DNA of 34,632 nt. It comes from CAYUQT01 sp964596165 (GTDB taxonomy: Bacteria > Planctomycetota > Phycisphaerae > UBA1845 > JAFGLZ01). The notes under the pieces are model-generated. The model made no database searches and was not told the DNA's origin. It saw nothing but the letters and a program-made list of their open reading frames with translations. Position numbers and translations under genes: made by a program. Location: the NCBI GenBank assembly GCA_964596165.1, contig CAZQTW010000066.1, positions 1 to 34,632 of the forward strand, in the 5' to 3' direction. Each line of letters starts with the position of its first letter. Position 1 is the first letter of the stretch. This document shows, piece after piece, positions 25,980 through 34,495 of the stretch.

Positions 25980-26105
25980 GTTTGGGGTGTGGTCGTGAGG
26001 CGTCGATATCGGGGCCCCTGTGTCGATCGCGCCTGAGCATGAAGCCGTTCAGTTTAATTTGCGGGCGGATTGAACAGGGAGCACCTTATCTATGTAGAGG
26101 GCAAT

Positions 26106-28370
26106 ATGCGATTGATCTCTTACGCGTTTCTGTGCCGGCTCGTGTTGGCGCTTACGGTCCCAACCGCATCGGCGCAGGGTACGCGATTCACGATTATCGC
26201 CAATCCTGGTTCCTTCCCGGATATTGAGAGGGCCTCAGCCGGCGAGGGACAGGTCAACTGGCGTGACAAGGACTTCCGTGATGATGATGCCTGTACGGAA
26301 TCGTTTGCGGCTACCGAACTGCGGCGTTTCCTGGCCGTTTGTATCAAGGTAGACCAGGCTGAGATTCGCCTGGAAGCCGTCACGAAGCTGCCCAGGGAAG
26401 GACATGTCTTTGTCGTGGGAAACAGAAGGTCGAACCCGTTGATCGCCACCGTCAGCGCTCCGGGGGGCAAGGGGGTCGAGGTCTCGGCTCCGGAGTCGTT
26501 TTGCATCAGCGCGTTCCGGCAGGACAGCCGGATCATCACCACGATCGAAGGCTACGATCGCGTTGGAACGCTCTACGGCACATACACCTACCTGAGACTC
26601 CTGGGTATGCGGTTCTATGGGTTGGGCGAGCCGGGGACGGTTTATCCCAAAGATACGGTCGTGTTACCGAGCGACGTGAGCGTTGTCCAGCGTCCGGACT
26701 ACGTCACCCGAGGTTTCTGGCCTTGGCTGGTGAAGGCAGACGAGGACTTCTACCTATGGATGGCGCGGAATCGCCTGAATCTCTGGACGCCGGAGGACGG
26801 GAAGGTCCCGTTGATGCGCAAGCTCGGGCTGCGATTCATCCAGGGTGGGCACATCATCCAGCACGCATGCCTGAACCCCCAAACCGAGTATCCATACAAA
26901 CACATACATTTCGGCGGGGGTGATAACAGGCCCAACGACCCCTATCCCGTCAGCCACGAGTATAAAGGCGACGCGAATAAGGACGGCAAACTATCCTACT
27001 TCGAGGCTCACCCGGAGTGGTATGGGCTGCAGAAGGGTAAACGTTCGGATCGGATCACGACGGATTTCGGTGACAATTACTGCACGTCCAACGGAGATGC
27101 GACACGGGAACTGGCCAAGAACCTGATCCGTGAACTCGCCGAGGGGCAGTGGCGCGAGGCGGACGTCCTCAACGTATGGATGCTCGACAACGGAACGTAT
27201 TGCGAATGCGATGCCTGCAAGAAACAGGGGACGTGTACGGACCGGTTGTTCTCGGTCGTGTATGCGCTGAGGAAGGAGACGAGACAGGCTGAGGCCGACG
27301 GGCGACTTCAGCGTACGGTCAAGATGTCGGCCGAGGCCTATCACGAGACGCTGCCACCGCCCTCGAAGTCCTTGCCGGCCGATTTCGATTATCAGAACTG
27401 TTTCATCGCGCTATATCCGATCGAACGCACTTACACCTACGCGTTCGCCGACCCTCGATCGACCAAGATCAACCAGCCTCTATTGAAGCGATACCTCGAG
27501 TGGACCTCGGGCGATGCCCGCACCTACAAAGGCGATATGCTCATCGGCGAGTACTACAACGTCAGTTCGTTTGCCTCGCTGCCGTTGGTCTTCACGAGGA
27601 TCATGGCGGCGGACATTCCATGGTACTACAACCACGGGACAAGGCACTTCAACTACATGCACACCCCCTTGCGACTGTGGGGGACATGGACGCTCCATCA
27701 GCATCTCATGGCCGAACTGCTCTGGGACGTCAAGGCGGATGCCCGGGCGATTGTTGAGGAGTACTTCGCCCGTTACTACCCGACCACCTCGAGACTCGCC
27801 AAGGCCTTCTATGAAGACCTTGAGGCGATGTCGAGCAACATGAAGGCCTTTAAGCATTACACATTGGGGTACAGTCTGCGCAATCAGCTCCGCGCGGCGG
27901 CCGGCAATAAGAAGGTGGATCTTTTCCCTCGAGAGGATCTTCAGTACTTTCCCAAGCATCAAGAAACCGACAGTGGGCCGGCTGTCGTGGAGATCGTGGC
28001 AGCGGTCCGGCGAGCACGACAGGCGATCGACGATGCCCTCTTGACGTGCACGGACGCCCAGGAGCGGGGTCGGCTGATCGAAGACGAACACCGATTCGCC
28101 TACGGCGAGGCGATGATCCTTTTTTACTATCACACGATTCGTACGATTCTGTTCCATCAGCGGGGTGAAGCGGCACTGGCCAGGCATGAGTTTCGGTATC
28201 TGGAGCCCTTCGCACGGAAACTGGCAAGCATCACGGACTTGACGAATTCGGCGGGCGAGCACGCGAACTTCAAGAATGGCCTGGTGGCCAGCCAGATCGA
28301 AAACGTCTACGACTTCCTCAAGGCAAAGTACTCGTCGCCGGCCTCCGCCGGCGCGGCCACGGCTCCGTGA
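26106..28370 (+). CDS. Secreted DUF4838 protein (alpha-glucuronidase-like)
   Basis: A 754-residue protein with a signal peptide (M-R-L-I-S-Y-A-F-L-C to about T-A-S-A). Features typical of DUF4838 proteins: E-S-F-A-A-T-E-L-R-R-F-L in an N-terminal GH67-like domain, G-T-L-Y-G-T-Y-T-Y-L-R, H-P-E-W-Y-G-L, C-E-C-D-A-C and later F-N-Y-M-H-T-P. These proteins are common in Planctomycetota and Bacteroidota polysaccharide loci; enzymatic activity is unproven. Residues 289-300 (D-A-N-K-D-G-K-L-S-Y-F-E) match the 12-position EF-hand calcium loop. The ATG at 26106 is chosen for its signal peptide and GAGGG five bases upstream; the TTG at 26070 would put 12 extra residues in front. The 126-base gap to the previous gene has no obvious promoter, so joint transcription is possible. 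Confidence 0.86.
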   Translation: MRLISYAFLCRLVLALTVPTASAQGTRFTIIANPGSFPDIERASAGEGQVNWRDKDFRDDDACTESFAATELRRFLAVCIKVDQAEIRLEAVTKLPREGHVFVVGNRRSNPLIATVSAPGGKGVEVSAPESFCISAFRQDSRIITTIEGYDRVGTLYGTYTYLRLLGMRFYGLGEPGTVYPKDTVVLPSDVSVVQRPDYVTRGFWPWLVKADEDFYLWMARNRLNLWTPEDGKVPLMRKLGLRFIQGGHIIQHACLNPQTEYPYKHIHFGGGDNRPNDPYPVSHEYKGDANKDGKLSYFEAHPEWYGLQKGKRSDRITTDFGDNYCTSNGDATRELAKNLIRELAEGQWREADVLNVWMLDNGTYCECDACKKQGTCTDRLFSVVYALRKETRQAEADGRLQRTVKMSAEAYHETLPPPSKSLPADFDYQNCFIALYPIERTYTYAFADPRSTKINQPLLKRYLEWTSGDARTYKGDMLIGEYYNVSSFASLPLVFTRIMAADIPWYYNHGTRHFNYMHTPLRLWGTWTLHQHLMAELLWDVKADARAIVEEYFARYYPTTSRLAKAFYEDLEAMSSNMKAFKHYTLGYSLRNQLRAAAGNKKVDLFPREDLQYFPKHQETDSGPAVVEIVAAVRRARQAIDDALLTCTDAQERGRLIEDEHRFAYGEAMILFYYHTIRTILFHQRGEAALARHEFRYLEPFARKLASITDLTNSAGEHANFKNGLVASQIENVYDFLKAKYSSPASAGAATAP

Positions 28371-28461
28371 CAGAATGGGGGCGTTTGGGTCCGGGCGGCG
28401 GTGTCAAACTGATCGGCCTCATTCCCACCTCAGCTCCACTCGTTTTACCGAAATGCCGATA

Positions 28462-28467
28462 TAGAAT
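28462..28467 (+). promoter_or_regulatory. Weak candidate -10 box upstream of the radical SAM gene
   Basis: TAGAAT (5 of 6) within GATATAGAATG, 105 bases upstream of the radical SAM start, in the 201-base gap after the DUF4838 gene. No convincing -35 box is found at 16-18 bases, so this is weak. Nothing else in the gap stands out. Confidence 0.22.
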
Positions 28468-28571
28468 GTGGCGGATTGTGTCCACCAAGGATGAGGATGC
28501 ACAAACCATTTCCAATCCGACAGGGACGCCGCTTGTCACCGTGACCACTCTGCCCTCCCAGGGAGAAGCTC

Positions 28572-30083
28572 ATGCTCAACTCGGATCTAGGGATCGTACA
28601 CACGGTAAGCCCGCGAATAGCGAGCAGCATCTCCGGGCGGGGGTTTGCCGATGCGATTTCATTGGCCTCGCAAAACGCGGCGACCGCGCTGAACGACTTA
28701 GCGATTGCGAAGATGGCTGCGGGGGAGTTCGTCGCGGGGGTTCAGTTACTCCAGGAGACTGTGAATCGGTTTCCCGAATGCCAGCATGCCTTTCACAATC
28801 TCGCCGCCGCGCTATTGGCCCGTGGAGAATTGAAGGGGCGTAATCTCCAATCCCTGGTGAATTTCGTCATGCGGTACCGGAGCGAGATCCCCTGGGTGTC
28901 CCAATACCGCCGGCTCATCTACATGCCGGCATTTCTCAATCTGGCGTTTGTCGAAGGCAAGTGTAATCTCCATTGCCGAATGTGCGTCGGGCGGAATTCG
29001 AGCCATTACCCGAATCGGCTTTCCTATATGACGGCGGAGACCCTGGACCGCATCCTCACGGCCGTACCCACCGTGGGCGGCATCACGCTGAGTAGCGGGA
29101 GCAGTGACCCGTTGCTTCATCCTGAGCTGGAGAAGGTTACCGCGGTCGCTGCCCGTCACCAGATCACGCTCGATCTCTATACGAACGGCCACGCGATGAA
29201 CGAGCGACAGTGTGAGGCGCTCGTGCTCTCGAAGGCCGTGCAGATGATCAACGTCTCGATTGACGCGGCAACGCCGGAGACGTACAAGAGCATTCGCGGT
29301 GCGGCGTTGGGCCGAGTCTTGGCGAATGTGGATCGTCTCCAGCAGCTCAAGGTCAAGGCCGGTCTGACGCTGCCGTGGGTTTCGTTCTCATTCGTGGCGA
29401 TGGCGGACAACATCTCGGAGCTTCCCGACTTTGTCCGCCTTGCCTTACGGCACGATGCTCACCGCGTCTATGTTGAGGACGTGATCGGCGCAAGCCTGCA
29501 CTTCGGTGGCAATCGCCGCCCCACCGACCATCCGGCGTGTGGCGATTACGTTCGAGAGGCGATGAGACTGGCGAATGATGCCCAGATCGCCCTCACACTG
29601 CCCCCGGCATTACGAGACGCGGCCACCGCGAAGACGGCGGACGACACGTCACGCTCCATCTGCGATGCGTCACCCTCCGTGGACGGTCCGACTGCTTCAG
29701 CAGCCGGCGCGTCCGGCCCGGCGACGAAGGCCCAATGCTGCTGCTGGCTCCGAGGCGTATGGGTGCGGATGGACGGACGGCTCGACCCGTGTTGCGTGGT
29801 CTGCAACGTTGCGGACATGGGGAACATCAACGATGGTCCTCTTATCCACAACGAGAAGTACATGCGGGTCAAGGACCTGCTCATGTCCGGCAAGGTGTTC
29901 ACCCAGTGTCTGAGCAGCCCTTGCGAGTACGTCCGGCAGAGACTGGCCGCAGGTTCGTCTCCGCCTCTCATCACGTCTGACGACCTTGGCGAACTCCGCC
30001 CGGATTCGCTCGGTGCACCGACCGTTTCGGCCGAGAACACGGTCCTTCATGAATCCGCCGAGCCCCTTACGGCAACCGCGTAG
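28572..30083 (+). CDS. Radical SAM/SPASM protein with TPR-like N-terminus
   Basis: A 503-residue protein. Residues about 35-90 look like one to two TPR units (A-L-N-D-L-A-I-A-K-M and H-N-L-A-A-A-L-L-A-R-G-E-L). The radical SAM cluster motif is C131-N-L-H-C135-R-M-C138; the SAM-binding segment usually written GGEP reads S-G-S-S-D-P here. A SPASM-type C-terminal region carries C389-C390-C391, D-G-R-L-D-P-C407-C408, C411, C446 and C451, enough for one or two auxiliary [4Fe-4S] clusters. Such enzymes modify peptides or activate sulfatases and sugars; no precursor peptide gene is recognised nearby. A low-complexity Ala/Thr/Ser stretch (about 350-388) separates the domains. The ATG at 28572 has AGGGAG six bases upstream. 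Confidence 0.9.
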   Translation: MLNSDLGIVHTVSPRIASSISGRGFADAISLASQNAATALNDLAIAKMAAGEFVAGVQLLQETVNRFPECQHAFHNLAAALLARGELKGRNLQSLVNFVMRYRSEIPWVSQYRRLIYMPAFLNLAFVEGKCNLHCRMCVGRNSSHYPNRLSYMTAETLDRILTAVPTVGGITLSSGSSDPLLHPELEKVTAVAARHQITLDLYTNGHAMNERQCEALVLSKAVQMINVSIDAATPETYKSIRGAALGRVLANVDRLQQLKVKAGLTLPWVSFSFVAMADNISELPDFVRLALRHDAHRVYVEDVIGASLHFGGNRRPTDHPACGDYVREAMRLANDAQIALTLPPALRDAATAKTADDTSRSICDASPSVDGPTASAAGASGPATKAQCCCWLRGVWVRMDGRLDPCCVVCNVADMGNINDGPLIHNEKYMRVKDLLMSGKVFTQCLSSPCEYVRQRLAAGSSPPLITSDDLGELRPDSLGAPTVSAENTVLHESAEPLTATA

Positions 30084-30117
30084 CGACGGTGACGCTTGAG
30101 TTCGCATCGCGCCGTCG
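30084..30117 (+). terminator. Possible weak hairpin between convergent genes
   Basis: Directly after the radical SAM stop, CGACGG (30084-30089) pairs with CCGTCG (30112-30117) around a 22-base loop. No U-tract follows. It lies in the 86-base gap between the convergent radical SAM and PL26-like genes and could serve as a poor terminator. Confidence 0.2.
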
Positions 30118-30169
30118 TCGACCGTGGCATCAGCAAGCGATTCCGTCGGTGCATGCGCGATACCGCAGG

Positions 30170-32500
30170 CTACTTTGCGGTGTCTCTGGCGAGCAGGCCG
30201 ACGGCTTCGGCGCAGCCGTACATGGTTGAGGTATAGGCTTTGCCCTGCCCGACCTCGTAGGGCTTGTCTTTGCGCAGTCTCGCGAACTTGGCGTCCCAAG
30301 CGATGCGGAGTATTCGCATGGCCTCGGCATTCTTTGCGATGCCGGCGCCGTTCACGTTCGCCATGACGATGACGCCCATTTGCCCCATCCGCCCTGTCGC
30401 CGGACACGACGTGTATCGCCAATCGTGCCATTCCTCGCGCCAGGTGTCGTTGTTCAGGAATGTCACTCCCCTCTCGATGGCCTTGGGGAGCCGCTCATCG
30501 CGTGTCAGCTCGTAGTACCGACTCATCCCGTTGATCAGGATTGAGGTGATGAATCCGGCCATGCCCACGTGCTTGTTCTTCACACAGTTGCAGTGGCCAG
30601 GGCCCATGCGATAGAGCCAGCCGCCGCAGTGCGGATCCTGCTCGGCCAGGGCATCGTCAACCAGCATCTTCATCGCCTTCAGATAGCGTTCGTTCAGTCC
30701 GATTTCATACGCCCCGCTGAGGGCCAGCAGCGACCAGCCGGTCGTGCGGCCACAGTGGGTATGTCCCATGAACTTGTACTTGCGATCCTCGGCCAGTTTG
30801 GCCAGATTATCGCCGATGGTCTCGACCGTTTCTTTCAGCAGCGGATCGCCGGTGAGCAGATACTGACGAGCCATGCCCAGCGTCCAGATGTGGCCAAGGT
30901 TGAAGGGGTCCAGGCACAGATAGGGGCTGCGGCCCTCACCAATACCAGCCTTCACCAGCAGTTCGCGGACGCGGTCCTCGCTGACGAGCCCACTGACGTG
31001 GCCGACGGTGTGCTGGTGCATCATGCCTGGGCGAGGCGGATAGTCGGGCCCGCTGCCGAAGTGTCTGGCGAGATCCTCGTTGACGAAATGTACGGTGTCG
31101 ACCTCGGCGGCGTGGTGAGCGGCCGCATCGGCGGCGTAGAAGTATTTCGGATCGCCGGTCCGGGCGAATTGGATGAGGTGCTGATTGGCCGTGTCGTATT
31201 CGTTGTTGCCCCAGTTGACGACACGTTCGCCGAACCAGTCGCCCCAGTTCATGGCCCCGTAATCGCGCTGGACCTCGATGGAGTGACAGAAGGCCTTGAA
31301 GATGTTGTCAGCCCAAGGATCGAATTGCGCCGACGCCGGGATTCCGGCGGGCATGATGGCGCCCCACACGCCGGTAGCGATCGCTCCCTTGGGGTCCGCA
31401 ATCGGAATGTACCGGGCGTTCGCATACCGGGCCAGTTGTTGGCCGTTGCCGGTTAGATCCAGCCACATGTCCCACTGGCGGGCCTGGCCGGTGCGGAGCT
31501 GATAGCACTCTTCGTGGAACAGCCACTGGTACTTGTGCTCCGGCTGCATATGGGCGAAATCGCCCTTCTTGAATCGCGGAAACAGGCCGAGAGCCATCGC
31601 CTGGGACGTCGCCTCGATGCTCTTGGGCCACTGCTGCCAGAAGTCACGCATCGCGATCGCAACCATTCCCTTTCCGTCGTCCATCTCGGCCCAGCCGGGC
31701 GCCTTGGCGCCTTTGCCTTCCGTGCCTTCGAGGCGGTAGTCCCGGTCATCCACCTGGAGAAGTCTGACGTCCGAACCGATACCCCCCTGCCAGCCCGGTT
31801 CCCCTCCTATTCGTGCATATCGCGCCTTGTTGAGCGGCGTCAGCACGAGCTTCAACTCGCGGATCCGTTGGACAACACCCCTTGTTGCGTCGACCAGAAT
31901 CGCAGGTTCCAACCGGATTGAGGAGCCGCCGGCGTAGAGAGAGGCCCGCAGACGGAACTGAAACCCACGAGAATTGTCGGGCCGGCGGAACGAACCCACG
32001 CATAACAGCGTGGAGCGAAGCGGACCCGTTGTATCGACCTTGCAGGATTCAACCGCGGCCTTGCATGTCTGCCCCTGCTCGTCTATCAGCACCAGATCGA
32101 TGTCAAATCGATCGGACACTCGCAAGATTGCGTTGTCGGATCTTGTCATCGTCACATCGCCCGACGTGGCACTCGGCTGTCGTTCGCTGCCAACGAGCGT
32201 TACGGGACGATCCGGCGCAACTGCCGGTGGGATCTGATCATCCTTGCGCCAAGTCAGCGTGTAATTGCGCTCGGGCTTATCACCGAGCGGTGATGTCTGA
32301 AAGTCGAGCAAGACCCAACGGGCGCTGCCGTCCTTCCATTTTGCCAAGACGGACGTCTGAAGCGGCACCCCCTTTCCCTGCTCATCCTGGAGCACGAAGG
32401 TGGAGCCTGCCGGCGCAGCCCCTTCCGGAATGGGCACCCCACCCGTTACTGGCCGTAACGTCAGAAGACCGGCAACAACTCGCACGGTGATGGGAAGCAT
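30170..32500 (-). CDS. PcRGLX/YetA-like (PL26-related) protein, probable rhamnogalacturonan exolyase family
   Basis: A 776-residue protein from the ATG at 32500, which has AGGAGGT seven bases upstream (complement of 32508-32514). The N-terminus has the RIFT-barrel pattern of PcRGLX/YetA-like proteins: G-G-V-P-I-P-E-G-A, V-P-L-Q-T-S-V-L-A-K-W-K-D-G-S-A-R-W-V-L-L-D-F. The middle is a beta-sandwich (R-L-E-P-A-I-L-V-D), and the C-terminal half is an alpha/alpha toroid with W-G-D-W-F-G, E-Y-D-T-A-N-Q-H and H-C-G-R-T-T-G. PL26 enzymes cleave rhamnogalacturonan exolytically; active residues were not verified. No clear signal peptide is visible at this start, so a cytoplasmic role or a mis-set start must be considered. 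The open frame to 32761 adds only Arg-rich, non-conserved sequence. Confidence 0.8.
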   Translation of the reverse strand: MLPITVRVVAGLLTLRPVTGGVPIPEGAAPAGSTFVLQDEQGKGVPLQTSVLAKWKDGSARWVLLDFQTSPLGDKPERNYTLTWRKDDQIPPAVAPDRPVTLVGSERQPSATSGDVTMTRSDNAILRVSDRFDIDLVLIDEQGQTCKAAVESCKVDTTGPLRSTLLCVGSFRRPDNSRGFQFRLRASLYAGGSSIRLEPAILVDATRGVVQRIRELKLVLTPLNKARYARIGGEPGWQGGIGSDVRLLQVDDRDYRLEGTEGKGAKAPGWAEMDDGKGMVAIAMRDFWQQWPKSIEATSQAMALGLFPRFKKGDFAHMQPEHKYQWLFHEECYQLRTGQARQWDMWLDLTGNGQQLARYANARYIPIADPKGAIATGVWGAIMPAGIPASAQFDPWADNIFKAFCHSIEVQRDYGAMNWGDWFGERVVNWGNNEYDTANQHLIQFARTGDPKYFYAADAAAHHAAEVDTVHFVNEDLARHFGSGPDYPPRPGMMHQHTVGHVSGLVSEDRVRELLVKAGIGEGRSPYLCLDPFNLGHIWTLGMARQYLLTGDPLLKETVETIGDNLAKLAEDRKYKFMGHTHCGRTTGWSLLALSGAYEIGLNERYLKAMKMLVDDALAEQDPHCGGWLYRMGPGHCNCVKNKHVGMAGFITSILINGMSRYYELTRDERLPKAIERGVTFLNNDTWREEWHDWRYTSCPATGRMGQMGVIVMANVNGAGIAKNAEAMRILRIAWDAKFARLRKDKPYEVGQGKAYTSTMYGCAEAVGLLARDTAK

Positions 32501-32786
32501 TCTGGAGACCTCCTCTCTTGGCCCCGAGGAACGCCGGACGGCCCCCTCTGTACAAGGTGAACGTGTGAGACACTTTAAGGGGCCGGCGCGGTTGAGAAAA
32601 GGGACCCGCAGCCTGCGCCGTTTGCGTCCGTAGGTGGTCCGACGATCTGCCCCATCGTTCGTGCCGATGCGAAACGTCACCCTTCGGGAACTTTTTTGGG
32701 GCTTCCGCGTCGAAAGAAGTAGTTGATTACGTCCGACGCCTGTGATCCGTTCAAACCCCAACGGTTTTTCTTAAGGAGATGCTTCC
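32501..32786. other. Divergent intergenic region between PL26-like and vWA genes
   Basis: A 286-base gap between divergent genes. It contains the ribosome-binding sites of both (AGGAGGT at 32508-32514 on the minus strand, AAGGAG at 32773-32778 on the plus strand) and presumably both promoters. TTGATT near 32722 is -35-like but has no -10 at the right distance. I found no small gene or clear operator. Confidence 0.4.
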
Positions 32787-33929
32787 ATGAAGCGAAGGGA
32801 GACAGTCTGTGGATTGGCGGCGGTGAGCCTGATTTGCGGAATGAGTGTTGTTGCCATCGCGGCCGACAGCACCGCAGTCCCGTCGAGGCCCCTCATTCAG
32901 ATCGCCCTGTTGCTCGACACCAGCAACAGCATGGACGGTTTGATCGACCAGGCGAAGACCCAGCTCTGGCGCATCGTGAATGAATTTGCCAAGTCCAAGC
33001 AGAATGGGCTCACGCCGGAACTCCAGGTGGCCCTGTACGAATATGGGAAGTCGAGCCTGCCGGCCAACGAAGGGTACATGCGGATGATCCTGCCCCTGAC
33101 GACGGATCTCGACAAGGTGTCGGAGGAGCTTTTCGCCTTGCGAACCAACGGCGGCGAGGAATACTGCGGGAAGGTCATCAAGGCCTCCACCGAAGGCTTG
33201 ACGTGGAGTGCATCCAACAGCCACTATAAGGCGATCTTCATCGCCGGCAATGAGCCCTTCACGCAAGGAAACGTCGACTACCGCCAGTCGTGCAAAGCAG
33301 CGATCGCCAGGGGCATCATCGTCAACACGATCTTCTGCGGAACCCACCAGGAGGGCGTCTCGACCGGTTGGGAGAACGGGGCGATCCTAGCCGACGGCAA
33401 GTATATCAACATCGATCAGAACGCCAGGGTGGTGCACATTTCGGCACCCCAAGACGCGGAGATTGCCCGTCTGGGTCAATCGCTGAACGCAACGTATGTC
33501 GCGTACGGAGACATGGGCAGTGTGGCCGCCGGCAGACAGGTCGCCCAGGACCGCAACGCGGCGGCCTCTCCCGCTGCGGCCGTCCAACGACAACTGGCCA
33601 AGGCGTCGTCCAACTATCGAAATGCCTCGTGGGACCTCGTGGACGCCGTGAAAGAGGGAAAGGTTGATCTTGCGAAGGCCAAGGCGGAGGAACTTCCCGA
33701 GGAACTCCGGAAGATGACGCCCGAACAAAGAAACGCGTACGTTGAGTCCAAGGCGAAAGAACGTCGAGAGATTCAGCAGCGGATTGTTCAGCTCAACAAG
33801 GATCGCGAGAAGTACGTCGCCGAGGAGATGAAGAAGCGCGTTGCTTCCGGCACGGACACACTGGATTCCGCGATTATTAAGACCGTACGGATGCAGGCGA
33901 ACGCACGGCAATTCACGTTCGAGCCGTAG
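32787..33929 (+). CDS. Secreted von Willebrand factor A domain protein
   Basis: A 380-residue exported protein. Residues 1-26 form a Sec signal peptide (M-K-R-R-E-T-V-C-G-L, cleavage near A-I-A-A-D). A vWA domain follows, with the complete MIDAS start D44-T-S46-N-S48-M, so metal-dependent ligand binding is plausible. After the domain (about residue 250) comes a highly charged, helical Lys/Glu/Arg-rich tail, predicted coiled coil at about 290-350. The ATG at 32787 has AAGGAG eight bases upstream. Similar single-gene vWA proteins occur in Planctomycetota; ligand and function are unknown. It is divergent from the PL26-like gene and followed by a hairpin. Confidence 0.88.
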   Translation: MKRRETVCGLAAVSLICGMSVVAIAADSTAVPSRPLIQIALLLDTSNSMDGLIDQAKTQLWRIVNEFAKSKQNGLTPELQVALYEYGKSSLPANEGYMRMILPLTTDLDKVSEELFALRTNGGEEYCGKVIKASTEGLTWSASNSHYKAIFIAGNEPFTQGNVDYRQSCKAAIARGIIVNTIFCGTHQEGVSTGWENGAILADGKYINIDQNARVVHISAPQDAEIARLGQSLNATYVAYGDMGSVAAGRQVAQDRNAAASPAAAVQRQLAKASSNYRNASWDLVDAVKEGKVDLAKAKAEELPEELRKMTPEQRNAYVESKAKERREIQQRIVQLNKDREKYVAEEMKKRVASGTDTLDSAIIKTVRMQANARQFTFEP

Positions 33930-33941
33930 ACGTTGACAAGA

Positions 33942-33960
33942 AGGAGCCTGCAAGGCTCCT
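33942..33960 (+). terminator. Hairpin downstream of the vWA gene
   Basis: AGGAGCC (33942-33948) and GGCTCCT (33954-33960) form a perfect 7-base stem with a 5-base loop, 12 bases after the vWA stop codon. The position suits a transcription terminator, but no U-tract follows, so termination would need other factors or the hairpin may only protect the 3' end. Confidence 0.5.
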
Positions 33961-34015
33961 GGCGTTGCGGCGCAGTTCTCGCCGGGCCGGGATCGAAGGA
34001 CGATACAATACCGTC

Positions 34016-34495
34016 ATGAGGCTTACTGTCTACATCGAGACCACTATTCAATCGTACTACTTCGATGATCGTCCTGAACTGCTCCGTGATATCTCGCGTA
34101 CCCGGCAGTGGTGGGACCACGAGCGGCAGGACTATGAGTGTTTCATTTCCGCCGTGGTTCTTGACGAGCTGTCTGAGGGTGAGTATCCACACCAAGACGA
34201 TTGCCTAGGACTAGTGGTCAACGTTCCCCGACTTGAGATCAACGAGGATGTGCTCGAAATCGCGGAAGTCTACTGGGCTCACCGCCTGATGCCGCGCCTA
34301 CCCGTCCGGGATGCCTACCACCTGGCGGTGGCCTCACTTTATCGGATGGACGTGCTGCTGACGTGGAACTGCAGTCACTTGGCCAACGCCAACAAGGCGG
34401 TCCATTTGACGCGACTGAACCAACGTCTTGGTCTAAGCGTGCCACAGTTGGTGACGCCGCATCAGTTGCAGCCTTGGAAGGAAGGCGAAACATGA
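34016..34495 (+). CDS. PIN-domain protein, VapC-like ribonuclease toxin
   Basis: A 159-residue PIN-domain protein from the ATG at 34016. M-R-L-T-V-Y-I-E-T-T-I-Q-S-Y-Y is the N-terminal strand of the subfamily that has E-T-T instead of D-T-S; S-A-V-V-L-D-E-L, R-D-A-Y-H-L-A-V-A-S-L-Y-R-M-D-V-L-L-T-W-N-C provide the other acidic positions, and the end V-T-P-H-Q-L is also typical. PIN proteins are Mg-dependent RNases, usually toxins of VapBC modules. The frame extends upstream to 33965 but that part is not conserved. Only a distant GAAGGA precedes the ATG. Its stop overlaps the following gene in ATGA, as expected for a toxin-antitoxin pair with the toxin gene first. Confidence 0.87.
   Translation: MRLTVYIETTIQSYYFDDRPELLRDISRTRQWWDHERQDYECFISAVVLDELSEGEYPHQDDCLGLVVNVPRLEINEDVLEIAEVYWAHRLMPRLPVRDAYHLAVASLYRMDVLLTWNCSHLANANKAVHLTRLNQRLGLSVPQLVTPHQLQPWKEGET

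Noticed and set aside
32680..32700. A CCC-TTC-GGG element followed by six T residues, resembling a terminator.
   Set aside because: Only three base pairs can form, and it lies between divergent promoters where no transcript should end.
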